A DNA stretch of 14,283 bases from Martensiomyces pterosporus (taxonomy: Eukaryota > Kickxellomycota > Kickxellomycetes > Kickxellales > Kickxellaceae): contig MU604167.1 in the NCBI GenBank assembly GCA_025201845.1, positions 1 through 14,283 on the forward strand, read 5' to 3'. The notes below the pieces were generated by a model. The model was not told the origin of the DNA. It was given only the letters and a program-made list of their open reading frames with translations, and did not search any database. The position numbers and the translations under genes are program-made. This document shows, one piece after another, positions 1 through 8,413 of this stretch (its first letter is position 1; every line of letters starts with the position of its first letter).

Positions 1-29
1 GGGGGGGCTGGCGAGAGCGGAGGGGGAGC

Positions 30-34
30 AAAAA
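30..34 (-). terminator. RNA polymerase III terminator of the tRNA
   Basis: Five consecutive T on the minus strand (AAAAA on plus), 17 nt downstream of the tRNA 3' end, form the usual Pol III oligo-T stop. Confidence 0.75.
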
Positions 35-50
35 GGAAAGCCACATCGAA

Positions 51-124
51 TGATTTCTGCCAGGTTCGAACTGGCGACCGTCTGCGTGTTAGGCAGACGT
101 GATAACCAACTACACCAAGAAATC
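51..124 (-). tRNA. tRNA-Val(AAC): tRNA-Val with AAC anticodon
   Basis: On the minus strand this folds as a complete 74-nt tRNA. The 7-bp acceptor stem pairs positions 118-124 (5' side) with 52-58 (3' side), with discriminator A at 51. The D-arm carries the TGGTGTAGTTGG-type A box, the T-arm carries GTTCGAACC (B box), and the anticodon stem TCTGC/GCAGA closes a loop CTAACAC whose central triplet AAC reads valine GUU codons (and, if A34 becomes inosine, other GUN codons). There is no intron. CCA is not encoded, as expected for a nuclear eukaryotic tRNA. It lies about 315 bp outside the left arm of the long inverted repeat. Confidence 0.97.
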
Positions 125-438
125 ACACCAAACAGGCTCTTCTGATTCCGATTCTGATTCAAAATTACCAACTCTGAAATCGAGAAATGATGACTCTGGG
201 CAGCACTAACCAATGCTTAACAAAAGTGCTGTCATGTCTCCACCGAAGCCTTGAGACGCAGTTGCTCGAAATATCACTGTGTGTGTGGGAACAGATGGTC
301 AGAATCTGCAATGTCGGCACCCAATGCCGCTATTTCTTTATCTAACGACCTCCCGCTGGTAGTCTCTTTACATAGCCGGCCGTTGGTGTTTCCGGAGTGC
401 AGCGGTATCGCCAATGATAAGAGCACTACGATAAGGCA
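125..438. other. Intergenic, no gene recognised
   Basis: This is the 314-bp stretch between the tRNA and the visible start of the inverted repeat. It contains only short open frames with no recognisable domain. Because the right repeat arm is cut by the window end, it is unknown whether this stretch also belongs to the repeat. Confidence 0.6.
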
Positions 439-1011
439 GCTGAACCGGTATAAAAGCGACAAAAAAGCCAGGCGTCGAAGGATACACCACCAAATCAAAA
501 CAAACATATCGGATGCTGAGGTCCCCTCCACTCTTACCGTCTTGCTGAATACCGCAATCTATTGCTCCCTTTCTCCCACTTGAGCCATTCTCAGTTCCGA
601 TATCGTCCATGCTGCCCAAAAAAAAAAGCCATCATCCCCCTCCAAGCAGTCGGACCTCTAACAAAGAAAGACAATATCTGCACCCCCTGCAAATAGTGCC
701 GTTCCGAAGAGTGCGTCTGAAGCAGCCCCCGAGAGGGAGCACCACCAGACCTAGTCCCTCGATGGCCAAGATCATGTAGCAGACATGAAACATAATTCGC
801 CCTAAATGCGCACCGCATCGTGGCGGCACTTGGCACAGGCGGTTCCGTCTCATCGAGATCTTAATGCATGGCAACAGCCATATGGCGATGCGAAGGAGGC
901 GCGTCTTTGAACCCCACCCCTCGTTCAATAGCTGAATCCCACAATTATAACTGCTCATGCCAACTGACCCCACCAAGGGGGCAAATAAATCAGTCCTCAC
1001 ACCCTGTCTCA
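439..1011 (+). repeat. Left arm of a long inverted repeat
   Basis: Bases 439-994 are the exact reverse complement of 14283-13728: 556 bp with no mismatch or gap seen when compared block by block. After a (TC)n length difference, homology resumes for 996-1011 against 13712-13697 (15 of 16 matching). The outer limit is not visible because the other arm ends at the window edge. The arm contains a canonical TATAAAAG at 449-456, an A10 run at 619-628, a TTATAA at 945-950, and only short frames (for example a 56-aa basic ORF at 609-779) without a known domain. No terminal TG...CA, target-site duplication or transposase was recognised, so the element class is unknown. The arm lies directly upstream of the PPWD1 gene. 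Confidence 0.95.
945..950 (+). promoter_or_regulatory. Candidate TATA-like element shared by PPWD1 and MED27
   Basis: TTATAA lies inside the inverted repeat 152 bp upstream of the PPWD1 ATG. The mirror copy (13772-13777) lies 143 bp upstream of the MED27 ATG in the same orientation relative to the gene. Use as a promoter is inferred from position only. Confidence 0.3.
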
Positions 1012-1101
1012 GCCTCTCTCTCACTCTTGCCAGTTTTCGACCTCTATGCAACTTTTAACATACATATGCTGAGTAGCTTAGTGACAAGGCGAGAAACAGC
1101 A

Positions 1102-2934
1102 ATGCAGGACGTACCAGCGAAGCGCTCAAATGATGGCGCTGCAGACTCATCCGTGTCTGTAACCAAAAAGCGCGCAGTGTCACAGCTTCAGGAAGCCAAA
1201 GCGCTCGAGCACCTACCGTGTGCCAAAATGTACGAGCGGTCTTATATGCACCGCGATATAGTGGACCGCGTATGCGTGACGCAGACGAACTTTGTCATTA
1301 CGACGTCAGTAGATGGGCACGTAAAGTTCTGGAAAAAGCGCGATAAGGGGATCGAATTCGTAAAACACTTCCGAGCGCACTTACAGGCGATCATAGCACA
1401 AGCTCAATCAATTGACGGACAAATGTTTGCCACTGCCTCAACGGACAAGCTAATCAAGGTGTTTGACGTGGTAAACTTTGACATGTTTGGCATCATTTCT
1501 GCGCAGTGCGTCCCGTCGGCCTTGTGCTGGATTAAGGACCCGTTGGACCAGTCCATGTGCATTGCGGTGGCTGACTCGGAAAGCCCAGCAATTTATATAT
1601 TTGATCCGTACGGGAGCCCAGAGCCCAAACGGACCATCAGGGGTATTCATCGCCAGCCAGTCAGGTTAATGGCGTATAACCCGGTGGTTGAATGCATTGT
1701 GTCGGTAGATAGGGGCGGGATGGTTGAGTACTGGACAATCGAGGAGCCACACGGTCTTCCATCGCTGGTGGATTTCCAGTTGAAGTCGCAGACGGATTTA
1801 TACGAGTTCAAAAAGAACAAGTGCGTGCCAAACAGCCTCGTATTCTCGGCCGATTTTGAGCTGTTTGCATGCACGAGCACCGACGACTCGATCGTTCGAG
1901 TTTTTAAGTTCTCCACAGGGAAGCTGTATCGCAAGTACGATGAGTCAGTCGCTGCGACTAGCGCAATTCAAAGCATTGGCGAAAACGGAGCGTTTAAACT
2001 GGATGACATGGAATTTGGGCGTCGAATGGCGGTGGAGAACGAGGCAATCAAGTCGCCTGCTGGTGCAGGCACCAACGCTGTATTTGACAATGGCGGCAGG
2101 TTCCTGATCTTCTCTTCGTTGCTCGGAATCAAAATAGTCAACCTAGCAACTAACAAGGTCGTCCGCGTGCTGGGAAAGCCAGAGCCACATCGGTTCATAA
2201 ACATCGCTCTATTCCAGGGCTCGTTGGAGCAGACAACTTCTAGAATTGATCTTGCTGCTTCGCTGAACCCGGGCGCACAAAGGAATATCGAGGATCCGAC
2301 GCTCTTTTGTACCGCATTCAAAAAGAACCGCTTCTACATGTTTACTCGCGACGAGCCGGACCACAGCTCGCAAGATAATACCCGCGATGTTTTCAACGAA
2401 AAGCCAACGCGCGAGGAAGCGTCGCTAGCAGTTGAGCCTGCAAAGAAACAAGTGGCCAAGTCGGCGGTTATTCGAACAACATTGGGCGACATCCGTGTAA
2501 AGCTGTTCCCCGAGTGTGCGCCAAAGGCCGTCACTAACTTTGCCGGTCACTCGAAAAATGGCTATTACAACAGCGTCATATTCCACCGTGTCATCAAGCG
2601 GTTTATGATCCAGACTGGTGACCCGCTGGGCGATGGAACTGGCGGAGAGTCGATTTGGGGAAAATCGTTTGAAGACGAGTTCACGCCAAAGCTGCGCCAT
2701 GATCAGCCTTATACTGTCAGCATGGCCAATGCGGGTCCAGGAACCAACGGGTCGCAGTTCTTTATTACCACCGTAGAATCCGCGCCATGGCTCGACGATA
2801 AGCACACTGTTTTCGGCCGTGTTACGGCTGGAATGGATGTCGTTCATCTGATCGAGTCTGCAAAAACCGACAAGCAAGACAAGCCTTTCGATGACATTAG
2901 CATCCTAAACATCCAGATCCAGTACGATGAGTGA
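1102..2934 (+). CDS. PPWD1: PPWD1-type WD40-repeat cyclophilin (peptidyl-prolyl isomerase)
   Basis: This single-exon gene encodes 610 aa, close to the animal PPWD1 (about 650 aa). Residues 1-40 are a basic/acidic leader. Residues about 40-420 are WD40 repeats (for example [10 protein letters not shown] near residue 66). Residues about 454-610 are a complete cyclophilin domain. The catalytic signature is present: FHRVI with the key Arg, [24 protein letters not shown], and [10 protein letters not shown] with the Trp and His of the cyclosporin-binding pocket. It is therefore likely an active isomerase. In other species PPWD1 is a nuclear protein of late (C-type) spliceosomes, and that role is inferred here. 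The start at 1102 was chosen because it opens the conserved protein. An in-frame ATG at 1066 adds 12 residues, and the frame stays open back to 868 inside the inverted repeat. The 3' end converges with the NNF1-like gene, with 234 bp between stops. Confidence 0.94.
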   Translation: MQDVPAKRSNDGAADSSVSVTKKRAVSQLQEAKALEHLPCAKMYERSYMHRDIVDRVCVTQTNFVITTSVDGHVKFWKKRDKGIEFVKHFRAHLQAIIAQAQSIDGQMFATASTDKLIKVFDVVNFDMFGIISAQCVPSALCWIKDPLDQSMCIAVADSESPAIYIFDPYGSPEPKRTIRGIHRQPVRLMAYNPVVECIVSVDRGGMVEYWTIEEPHGLPSLVDFQLKSQTDLYEFKKNKCVPNSLVFSADFELFACTSTDDSIVRVFKFSTGKLYRKYDESVAATSAIQSIGENGAFKLDDMEFGRRMAVENEAIKSPAGAGTNAVFDNGGRFLIFSSLLGIKIVNLATNKVVRVLGKPEPHRFINIALFQGSLEQTTSRIDLAASLNPGAQRNIEDPTLFCTAFKKNRFYMFTRDEPDHSSQDNTRDVFNEKPTREEASLAVEPAKKQVAKSAVIRTTLGDIRVKLFPECAPKAVTNFAGHSKNGYYNSVIFHRVIKRFMIQTGDPLGDGTGGESIWGKSFEDEFTPKLRHDQPYTVSMANAGPGTNGSQFFITTVESAPWLDDKHTVFGRVTAGMDVVHLIESAKTDKQDKPFDDISILNIQIQYDE

Positions 2935-3168
2935 ATTTGCAAGTAGCGCCTTTTTTATTTTTGAACCGCCCTTGGACTGACTTTATGTTGCAGTTTATTT
3001 TACAGGTTGCAGGCTAGAGCATAGGTGCCGTTGATTGAGTGGAAGAAACAGAGACACACATTCTTCATCCAGCGATCTACAAAAAGATGAAAGAAAGGTA
3101 AAGGCTGGTGTAGTTAGGTAATAGCACCGCTACTCACAAGTAATCAAAGTGGTATGGATATGCAGCCC

Positions 3169-3717
3169 TCAGGCCTTTGTAGTTTTTACCTTGTTGATTA
3201 ACGCCATAGCTTCTTCTAGCTGTTTCTGTTCTGTGGTCAGTGACGCACGTTCCTTGTTCAGCTGGGCGATGGATTGCGCGTTCTCCTCCTTCAATAGTGC
3301 CAGGTTTGCCTTCAGACGTTCCAACTCAGCCCTCTTAATAGCCACCGAGCGATTGCGATTGGCAGCCTCCGGAGAGTATTCAGGAATAGGCTGTGCGTCT
3401 GGTGCCACTTTGCGTTCAGTCGCATCACTAACAAGCCTATCGAGCCCTGCGAGCTTGTTAGCCATATCGTACTGCATAAGAATGGCCTGAAAATCGGCGT
3501 TGGCAGAGTTTCTCAGGTAGGAGCTTATTTGATCATGACTATCGGCCAGCTTTCCCGGGATCTCTTGCGCGAGGTCGGGAAATATCTCCTTCAGGTCATC
3601 TAGCTTGAACGTGTCAACGACTGATGAGAGCGAGCGGTCGAGAACCGACAGCAGTTTGTGGTAGCGCACCCCATCTGAGGCATGCTTGTCGGTCATTTCT
3701 GCGTCGTTGCTTGCCAT
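3169..3717 (-). CDS. NNF1: NNF1/PMF1-like kinetochore (MIND/Mis12 complex) subunit
   Basis: This is a 182-aa single-exon protein. The first ~110 residues follow the Nnf1/PMF1 pattern: RYHKLLSVLDRSL near residue 18, a FPDL turn near 46, and the hallmark helix in which FQAILMQYDMANKLAGLDRL is followed by an acidic/Arg end (about residues 76-102). Residues about 120-178 are a charged heptad-rich coiled coil (ELERLKANLALLKEEN). In the family, this subunit forms a heterotetramer with Mis12, Dsn1 and Nsl1 that links centromeric chromatin to Ndc80, and it acts at kinetochores. The length fits fungal members (about 180-210 aa). It is divergent from the defensin-like gene (470 bp between the starts) and convergent with PPWD1. 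The assignment rests on the pattern of one domain, so another small coiled-coil protein cannot be fully excluded. Confidence 0.8.
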   Translation of the reverse strand: MASNDAEMTDKHASDGVRYHKLLSVLDRSLSSVVDTFKLDDLKEIFPDLAQEIPGKLADSHDQISSYLRNSANADFQAILMQYDMANKLAGLDRLVSDATERKVAPDAQPIPEYSPEAANRNRSVAIKRAELERLKANLALLKEENAQSIAQLNKERASLTTEQKQLEEAMALINKVKTTKA

Positions 3718-3868
3718 TTTTGTCTGCCCAAATTAGATTTGCACAAAATGAAGACAATAAGGGTAGTGCTAAAATCCGTGCTCAAGGACTGCCATACAAA
3801 GCAAAGAAGAAAGCAGCAGCAACGCCGAGTAGTTTGTTTACTATAACCGTGCTGCGACCACTGCACCT

Positions 3869-3890
3869 CACGTGAATCAATCTATTGATT
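3869..3890. promoter_or_regulatory. E-box CACGTG next to a short palindrome
   Basis: CACGTG at 3869-3874 is the bHLH/Cbf1-type site. It is followed immediately by AATCAAT-CT-ATTGATT (3875-3890), with 7-bp inverted arms. It sits about 150 bp upstream of the NNF1-like start. In yeasts Cbf1 sites serve both centromeres and promoters; any role here is inference. Confidence 0.35.
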
Positions 3891-4044
3891 AAATCCTGGC
3901 CAGCCCAGGCGCAACAGCACCATCATTGTTTGGGGAGGGCTGAATCGCGACTCACTACTATAATAGGGGCTTCCATACAACAATGCAAAGCTAAGAAAGA
4001 GGACGTACATGTTGCTGAGTTGGGCTAGATCGGGCGTGCTGGAG

Positions 4045-4059
4045 TGCTGGTATCCAGCA
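4045..4059. promoter_or_regulatory. Perfect inverted repeat upstream of a TATA box
   Basis: TGCTGG-TAT-CCAGCA has 6-bp arms around a 3-bp spacer and ends 16 bp upstream of the TATA box of the defensin-like gene. The position and symmetry suit a dimeric regulator site. No specific factor is recognised. Confidence 0.35.
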
Positions 4060-4075
4060 TAGCCTTGCGCACGGG

Positions 4076-4083
4076 TATATAAG
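4076..4083 (+). promoter_or_regulatory. TATA box for the defensin-like gene
   Basis: TATATAAG lies 104 bp before the ATG at 4188. Initiation about 30 bp downstream would give a leader of roughly 70-80 nt. It is the strongest TATA box in the intergenic region and points at the small ORF, not at the Tat-SF1 gene 650 bp away. Confidence 0.65.
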
Positions 4084-4187
4084 GACTGCCGCCTCCATCC
4101 TGCAGTTGGCCTGCAGCAGCATCAGCAGTCTTTCCACCTAGCTTGTCAGCTCAAAAATCTTAACGCCTATTTTTGTTTGCTACCGTC

Positions 4188-4328
4188 ATGCCGCTTCACC
4201 TCGTCTACCTTGCCGCTTTCATCCAGAGTTGCCTGGCAGTCTCTTGCCTATTTGGGGATCTTGGTTGCAAGATCTCCTGTGGGAGTTCGATGGGTATCTG
4301 CAGAGACGCTATTTGCCACTGCGGCTGA
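4188..4328 (+). CDS. Small secreted six-cysteine defensin-like peptide
   Basis: This is a 46-codon ORF. Residues 1-19 look like a signal peptide: a short start MPLH, the hydrophobic core LVYLAAFIQSCLAV, and an A-V-S cleavage site before Cys20. The predicted mature peptide is only 27 residues (20-46) with six cysteines at 20, 27, 31, 38, 43 and 45, that is C-x6-C-x3-C-x6-C-x4-C-x-C. This contains the CxxxC and CxC pairs that define CS-alpha-beta defensins and a GxC-x4-C gamma-core (G36-I-C38...C43), and it ends in Gly. The short first loop resembles ancient-invertebrate-type defensins. The third-to-fourth cysteine spacing (6) is shorter than usual, so the fold is not certain. A purine at -3, a TATA box 104 bp upstream and an independent intergenic position support a real gene. 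By family analogy it would be an extracellular antimicrobial or signalling peptide; that is inference. Chance occurrence in a 46-codon ORF cannot be excluded from sequence alone. Confidence 0.65.
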   Translation: MPLHLVYLAAFIQSCLAVSCLFGDLGCKISCGSSMGICRDAICHCG

Positions 4329-4734
4329 GTCTGGACATTTTTCGGCTAATCGATCTGGCAAAACTACAGCGGGATAGACGGTTGCTCTGATGGGCGCCCC
4401 TCTTCACTGCTTATGCTCTGTGTCTGCAACGCTCATCTGATCTTTGAACTTTTGAGATATGCACCAGCTAGTTTTTTTCTTTGTATCTTGCGAATGAACC
4501 AGAATGTAGCCAATTCAAATAAGCCTTTTAGCTTGGAGGACTGCTGAAGAATGACACCAGGCATCACAAAATGTGTGGCACGCGCCCAAAATATGGTACA
4601 CTCTATTTAGGGGAAATTAAGGCAACGTCACCACCAGCAGAATAATAGGAAAATCCACTCAGCCGCTATCCCGCTTTTCAGTTGCCTTGTACCGGTACTA
4701 TTCATTCAGATTACGTTTAAAAAGCTGTAGAAAT
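4329..4734. other. Intergenic: 3' region of the small gene and Tat-SF1 promoter
   Basis: These 406 bp have no supported gene. A T8 run lies near 4471-4478, and A/T-rich stretches near 4520 could serve 3' end formation of the small gene. The region before 4735 has no clear TATA box. Confidence 0.5.
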
Positions 4735-7059
4735 ATGTCGCAAACGGACGAGGTCGCTGCTACGCTCACGTTTCCAAAGCCAAGCGAGTTCGATGCGGAC
4801 AAGCGCGTGCAGCTGATCGAAGAAACTGGCCATTACATTTTCACTGATCCCAATGACGGCATGGAATACGAGTATGACGAGAACAAAGGGGCGTGGTTTC
4901 CAATGTGGAACGAGGCGCTTATCGAGCAGCAGCAATCAGCGTACGGTGACGGCGATGAGGAACAAGCTGAAGACGCTGCAGCGTCCACTGGAGCAAAGCG
5001 AAAGCCGAAAGACACCGTGCATCAGGGCCACCCAAAACGAGAAAATACAAGCGTGTATATTTCTGGGCTGCCGCTAGACACTACCGAGGAGGAAGTTGCA
5101 GAGTACTTTTCTCAGTGCGGAGCGATAATGCCTGATATATCGACAAGTAAGTGAAAATAGCACACAGGTGCAATATTGCGCTGTGTATTCGTTTCTGAGA
5201 GGGACGTTGACAGACGACAACAGAACCCCGGATGCGGTTACGTAACCTGCGCTGCAAGCATCGAATGACGGCTGCTTATATATACCCCTCTATGCACACC
5301 CATCCTGTGTAGATAAGCCACGTGTAAGGTTGTACCGCGATAACAGTGGGAGGCCCAAGGGGGATGGGCTTGTTACTTACTTTAAGGCGCCGTCGGTGCA
5401 GCTAGCACTTGACATTTTAGACGACTCGCAATTTAGGACGACGGAGCCTACACGCATCAGCGTTCAAAAGGTACATGGGCACCATTTGTATGTCTGCCAT
5501 GATGATGCACATATTTTTGTCAATTCTGCAGACAGCGCGATTCACTAAAGGCTTCCTGTCTGGCTTGCATTCTAGGCGGTGTTTGAAGAAAAGGATAAAC
5601 GGGGGAGTGACAAGGCGGAGACATCCAAGCGATCTCGCGTCGACCCAAAGCTTATCCAAAGGCGGCTGAACCAACTGGAAAAGTAAGCTTTTCTGCACTG
5701 AGCAAAACGTACAAGCGCTGGATCCGCTTGCACATCCTTGCAGCACAAGTGTGCATCATAGCTGCTGGTGTCGCTCCAGCAACTTTTGCGACACATCTAA
5801 TCTCCACATGCATTCACCGCTGTTCTATATATATATGCGTTTTGTAGGCAGCTCGATTGGTTCGAGGGAGGCGGCGAGATTGCAGAGCGGTACAAGCGAA
5901 CGGTGATTCTCAAGCACATGTTTACTCTGCAAGAGCTCGAGGTGAGTGGTGCGCAAACACACCCCCAGTGGACTGCAGCACACGGTCGAATGTGCACCTG
6001 AATGTGTGCTTTACTGATACAAAGCATACGCAACAGGCGTCTTTTTTCGCCTTATTTGTACTGCTCTCGGGTATAGGAGGATGTCACGCTGCTGCTCGAC
6101 TTGACAGAGGATGTGCGTGAGGAGTGTGAGAAGCTTGGGGCAGTCTCAAGTGTAAAGATATATGATGTACGTGGTGTCTAAATGCGTGGGGTATCTCTGC
6201 TTATGCCGCTTATGTGCATTGGGGAGGTAAGGTGGGTGCGCTGACAAGCATATGTGACCATTGTTGCTATTTTGTATGTAGATGTCAGAGGAAGGCGTGA
6301 TTTCGGTAAAGTTCAAGGACGAGCTGGCAGCGAGGGCATGCGTCAAGGTAAGACTAGCATTTTCCTCTTTTGCCTTAGTTCTTGGGCATACTCCGCGAGA
6401 CTTTGGCGCCCTAACATGACGGACAAAAATGGAACCAGGGGAGGGGCGGATCAGATATTGGTAAACGCCATTGCTCACGGATTTAGGTGGGCTTGTATGC
6501 TTCATGGTGTACAAGCAGCAGCAGCCTTGTTGCTACTGCCCAGTGCCAGCATCCAAGGCTGGAGTAGCGGTTTCAATCCCTCCCCACTCTCGCAACCGCC
6601 GAGCATTGCTGCTCAGTAGCGATATTAATTTCCTCCCCTCCCCCAAAAGGTGGATATGAGATGCGGTGGATAAAGCAAATGGCCCATTGTGCGAAAACCC
6701 AATTGGGAGCTACTATTTTTACCATGGCCTTGTTTTTTACTGGCGGCATACAGAACATGAACCCGGGCTACAACCCAGCATAATATCTTTATTAAGCAGT
6801 AAACAAAGGAATTGCTTGGCGTGGCACTTCTGCTTACTGTGCGTTGTAGGCAATGAACGGGCGATTCTTTGCAGGACAGCAGATTGAAGCATCAATCTAT
6901 GACGGACACACGCGGTACAAGTCATCGGCAAAGAATGCATCTGTAGCGGCAGCAAGCGGCAGCGGCGAGCAAGGCACTGCCGGTAACGAACAGAACGATG
7001 ATGACGAGGAGGCAAAGCGGATGGAGAAATACTCTGAGTGGCTGGATTCAGGGAACTAA
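4735..7059 (+). CDS. CUS2: Tat-SF1/Cus2-like U2 snRNP splicing factor, seven exons
   Basis: The exons, deduced from splice signals and reading frame, are 4735-5146, 5313-5470, 5576-5682, 5848-5941, 6077-6166, 6282-6347 and 6850-7059. Donors are GTAAGT, GTACAT, GTAAGC, GTGAGT, GTACGT and GTAAGA; all six acceptors are TAG. The product is 378 aa. The N-terminus has the family's aromatic segment (GHYIFTDPNDGMEYEYD...AWFPMW, residues about 32-61). RRM1 spans about 105-190 (VYISGL and KGDGLVTY). Residues 243-335 form a second RRM of U2AF-homology (UHM) type: FMTLQ-like entry after RTVILKHMF, an acidic helix, and the R-x-F motif at 314-316. In the family the UHM binds SF3b1 and the protein helps U2 snRNP adopt its active form in the nucleus. 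The tail is shorter than human Tat-SF1 (755 aa) and longer than yeast Cus2 (285). Retention of intron 1 would stop translation almost at once. An upstream in-frame ATG at 4687 is less likely as the start. Confidence 0.92.
6348..6849 (+). other. Unusually long last intron of the Tat-SF1 gene
   Basis: This intron is 502 bp against 105-166 bp for the other five. It begins GTAAGA and ends GTTGTAG. Translating across the join gives the uninterrupted RRM (ACVK then AMNGRFF), so no further exon is needed. I saw no convincing snoRNA box pair, tRNA or coding segment inside it. Confidence 0.8.
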
Positions 7060-7608
7060 CAGCGCATAGCATCGTGCCACCATAAAAACACATGTGTTTG
7101 GCACAGGGGAATGGTAGACATCTGAGCAGGGGTGCATTCTCAGCTGTAGTCACCTGCTGTTTATCTTTCTTTGGGCCTCGCCAATAAACACCCATGCAAG
7201 AGGAGGTAGAGCAAATGCGTAGAGGCACAGATGAAGCAGATTGTGTGGACAAAGCGTGGCCGGCATCAACGCGCTTAAATTGAAAATTAGGAAACGCTGC
7301 ATAAATGGGGGTGGAGTGGAACTGAAGGAATAAATTAACGCAGAGAGCAAAAAGGCATAGAATACTGCGGAGGTGGTGGATAAGTGTCGGGTGTCGCGAC
7401 TGATTCACTCAGAGCCTTCATTGCTGGACGTGTTTGGGTGTTGAAGTAAGAGGCGTGTATAAATGGTGCGTGGGGCACTCACATGGTATTGGAGATAGCC
7501 CCGAGTAATATATCACCTCAGCGTATGCAGGATTTTTTCAATTTATGCTTGGTTTCTGTACCCAACAAAGACATGTGTTTGCGTCTGTGTGGGGTGCTGA
7601 TTTGTGGA

Positions 7609-7630
7609 CGGCGGCGGCGGCGGCGGCGGC
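7609..7630. repeat. (CGG)7 microsatellite
   Basis: Seven uninterrupted CGG units plus one C lie in the gene-poor region. In one frame they would encode polyarginine, but no gene is supported there. Confidence 0.9.
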
Positions 7631-8068
7631 TGCTGCAAGATCTTAAAACGGACACCACTCCATTTCGCCTACTCAGTGAAAGCATGCTCTTGTTTCGTGG
7701 GATGCACACATACACACATAATATGGCATAGACACCAAAAAGGCTAGATTCGGCTGTTCCATACTCAGAAATTAAGACATGCACAAGGTGGAGGGCAGTG
7801 GCTCTGTGGCACAAAAAAAGGCGTGCAGTATAAAAAGGCAGCAGCGCGAGGCGATTGAAATGAGGGAGACTGGTGAGAAGCAGACTGCAATCGTCACTTT
7901 CTCTGTTGCACTATTTCAACAAACCCATCTTCCAAAAGGCCAGAAAGAAAAACATTTGGCTTTTGAATAACAGCCAGACCGCACACATTGCCTACTCTTG
8001 TCTTCGCCTTGCTTCTTCTTTCTCCTTTTGCCTCCGAGCCTTCGCATCAAATCGCCTACAGGCTACAA

Positions 8069-8084
8069 ACGCACGCACGCACGC
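8069..8084. repeat. (ACGC)4 microsatellite
   Basis: Four tandem ACGC units lie upstream of the kinase leader. Confidence 0.85.
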
Positions 8085-8413
8085 GATAGCCCTGTGATTC
8101 GGGGTTATTCTGGAGTTTTTATTTCCCCTTTCGGCGGACTATCTTTTCTCTGATAATATTTCTTAATATCGACTTTCTTCTCACCATACTGCCCTTGTCG
8201 CCTTTCTCTGCTCACACGCGCTGCTCGTTCATTCATTTATTCACTGCGTCTCGCCCCTCCCCTCCCCCTCGCAGTCTTTTCAAGACAGCCACAAGCGGCT
8301 GAAGCCTCCCTTGGTCTCCTCACCTTATTTCCTTCGCTGCTTCTTTATTCCTCCATCAGCGCCGGACCCAGCGTACACCTCGCATAACAGCAGCAGCTTA
8401 CTTGGTGACAAAG

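Larger units (their letters stand above)
3718..4187. other. Divergent promoter region between NNF1-like and defensin-like genes
   Basis: This 470-bp gene-free stretch should hold both promoters. Visible elements are an E-box CACGTG (3869-3874), an adjacent imperfect palindrome with AATCAAT/ATTGATT arms (3875-3890), a perfect inverted repeat at 4045-4059, a TATA box at 4076-4083, and a CTGCAG repeat pair (about 4100-4115) in the presumed leader. Confidence 0.55.
7060..8413. other. Gene-poor intergenic region and kinase promoter/leader
   Basis: These 1.35 kb contain no supported gene. They include a polyadenylation-like AATAAA near 7183, a TATAAAT near 7458 with no convincing ORF behind it, a (CGG)7 tract (7609-7630), an (ACGC)4 tract (8069-8084), and from about 7990 a strongly pyrimidine-rich plus strand leading to the ATG at 8414. 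The CT-rich stretch is typical of fungal promoters and long 5' leaders. Confidence 0.6.

Noticed and set aside
251..583. A 110-aa plus-strand frame entering the repeat
   Set aside because: It has no domain, mixed composition, and crosses the edge of the visible repeat arm. It is likely chance.
868..1101. ATG at 868 as the true start of PPWD1 (and 13854 for MED27)
   Set aside because: The extension is repeat sequence shared by two unrelated proteins and then low-complexity sequence; family conservation starts after 1102 and 13629. It is kept as a finding, not used for the gene calls.
4177..4377. A 66-aa frame overlapping the defensin-like ORF
   Set aside because: It has no signal peptide or cysteine pattern, and it overlaps the better-supported ORF in another frame.
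4140..4420. A spliceosomal snRNA or box C/D snoRNA (U5-like and TGATG/CTGA words)
   Set aside because: The conserved U5 loop sequence is absent, no stem could be drawn, and the protein reading explains the region better.
6737..7408. A 223-aa minus-strand frame
   Set aside because: It runs antisense through the last intron and last exon of the Tat-SF1 gene and has no recognisable domain.
7483..7731. An 82-aa frame after a TATA-like TATAAAT, with polyarginine
   Set aside because: The polyarginine comes from the (CGG)7 microsatellite; there is no domain or supporting codon pattern.
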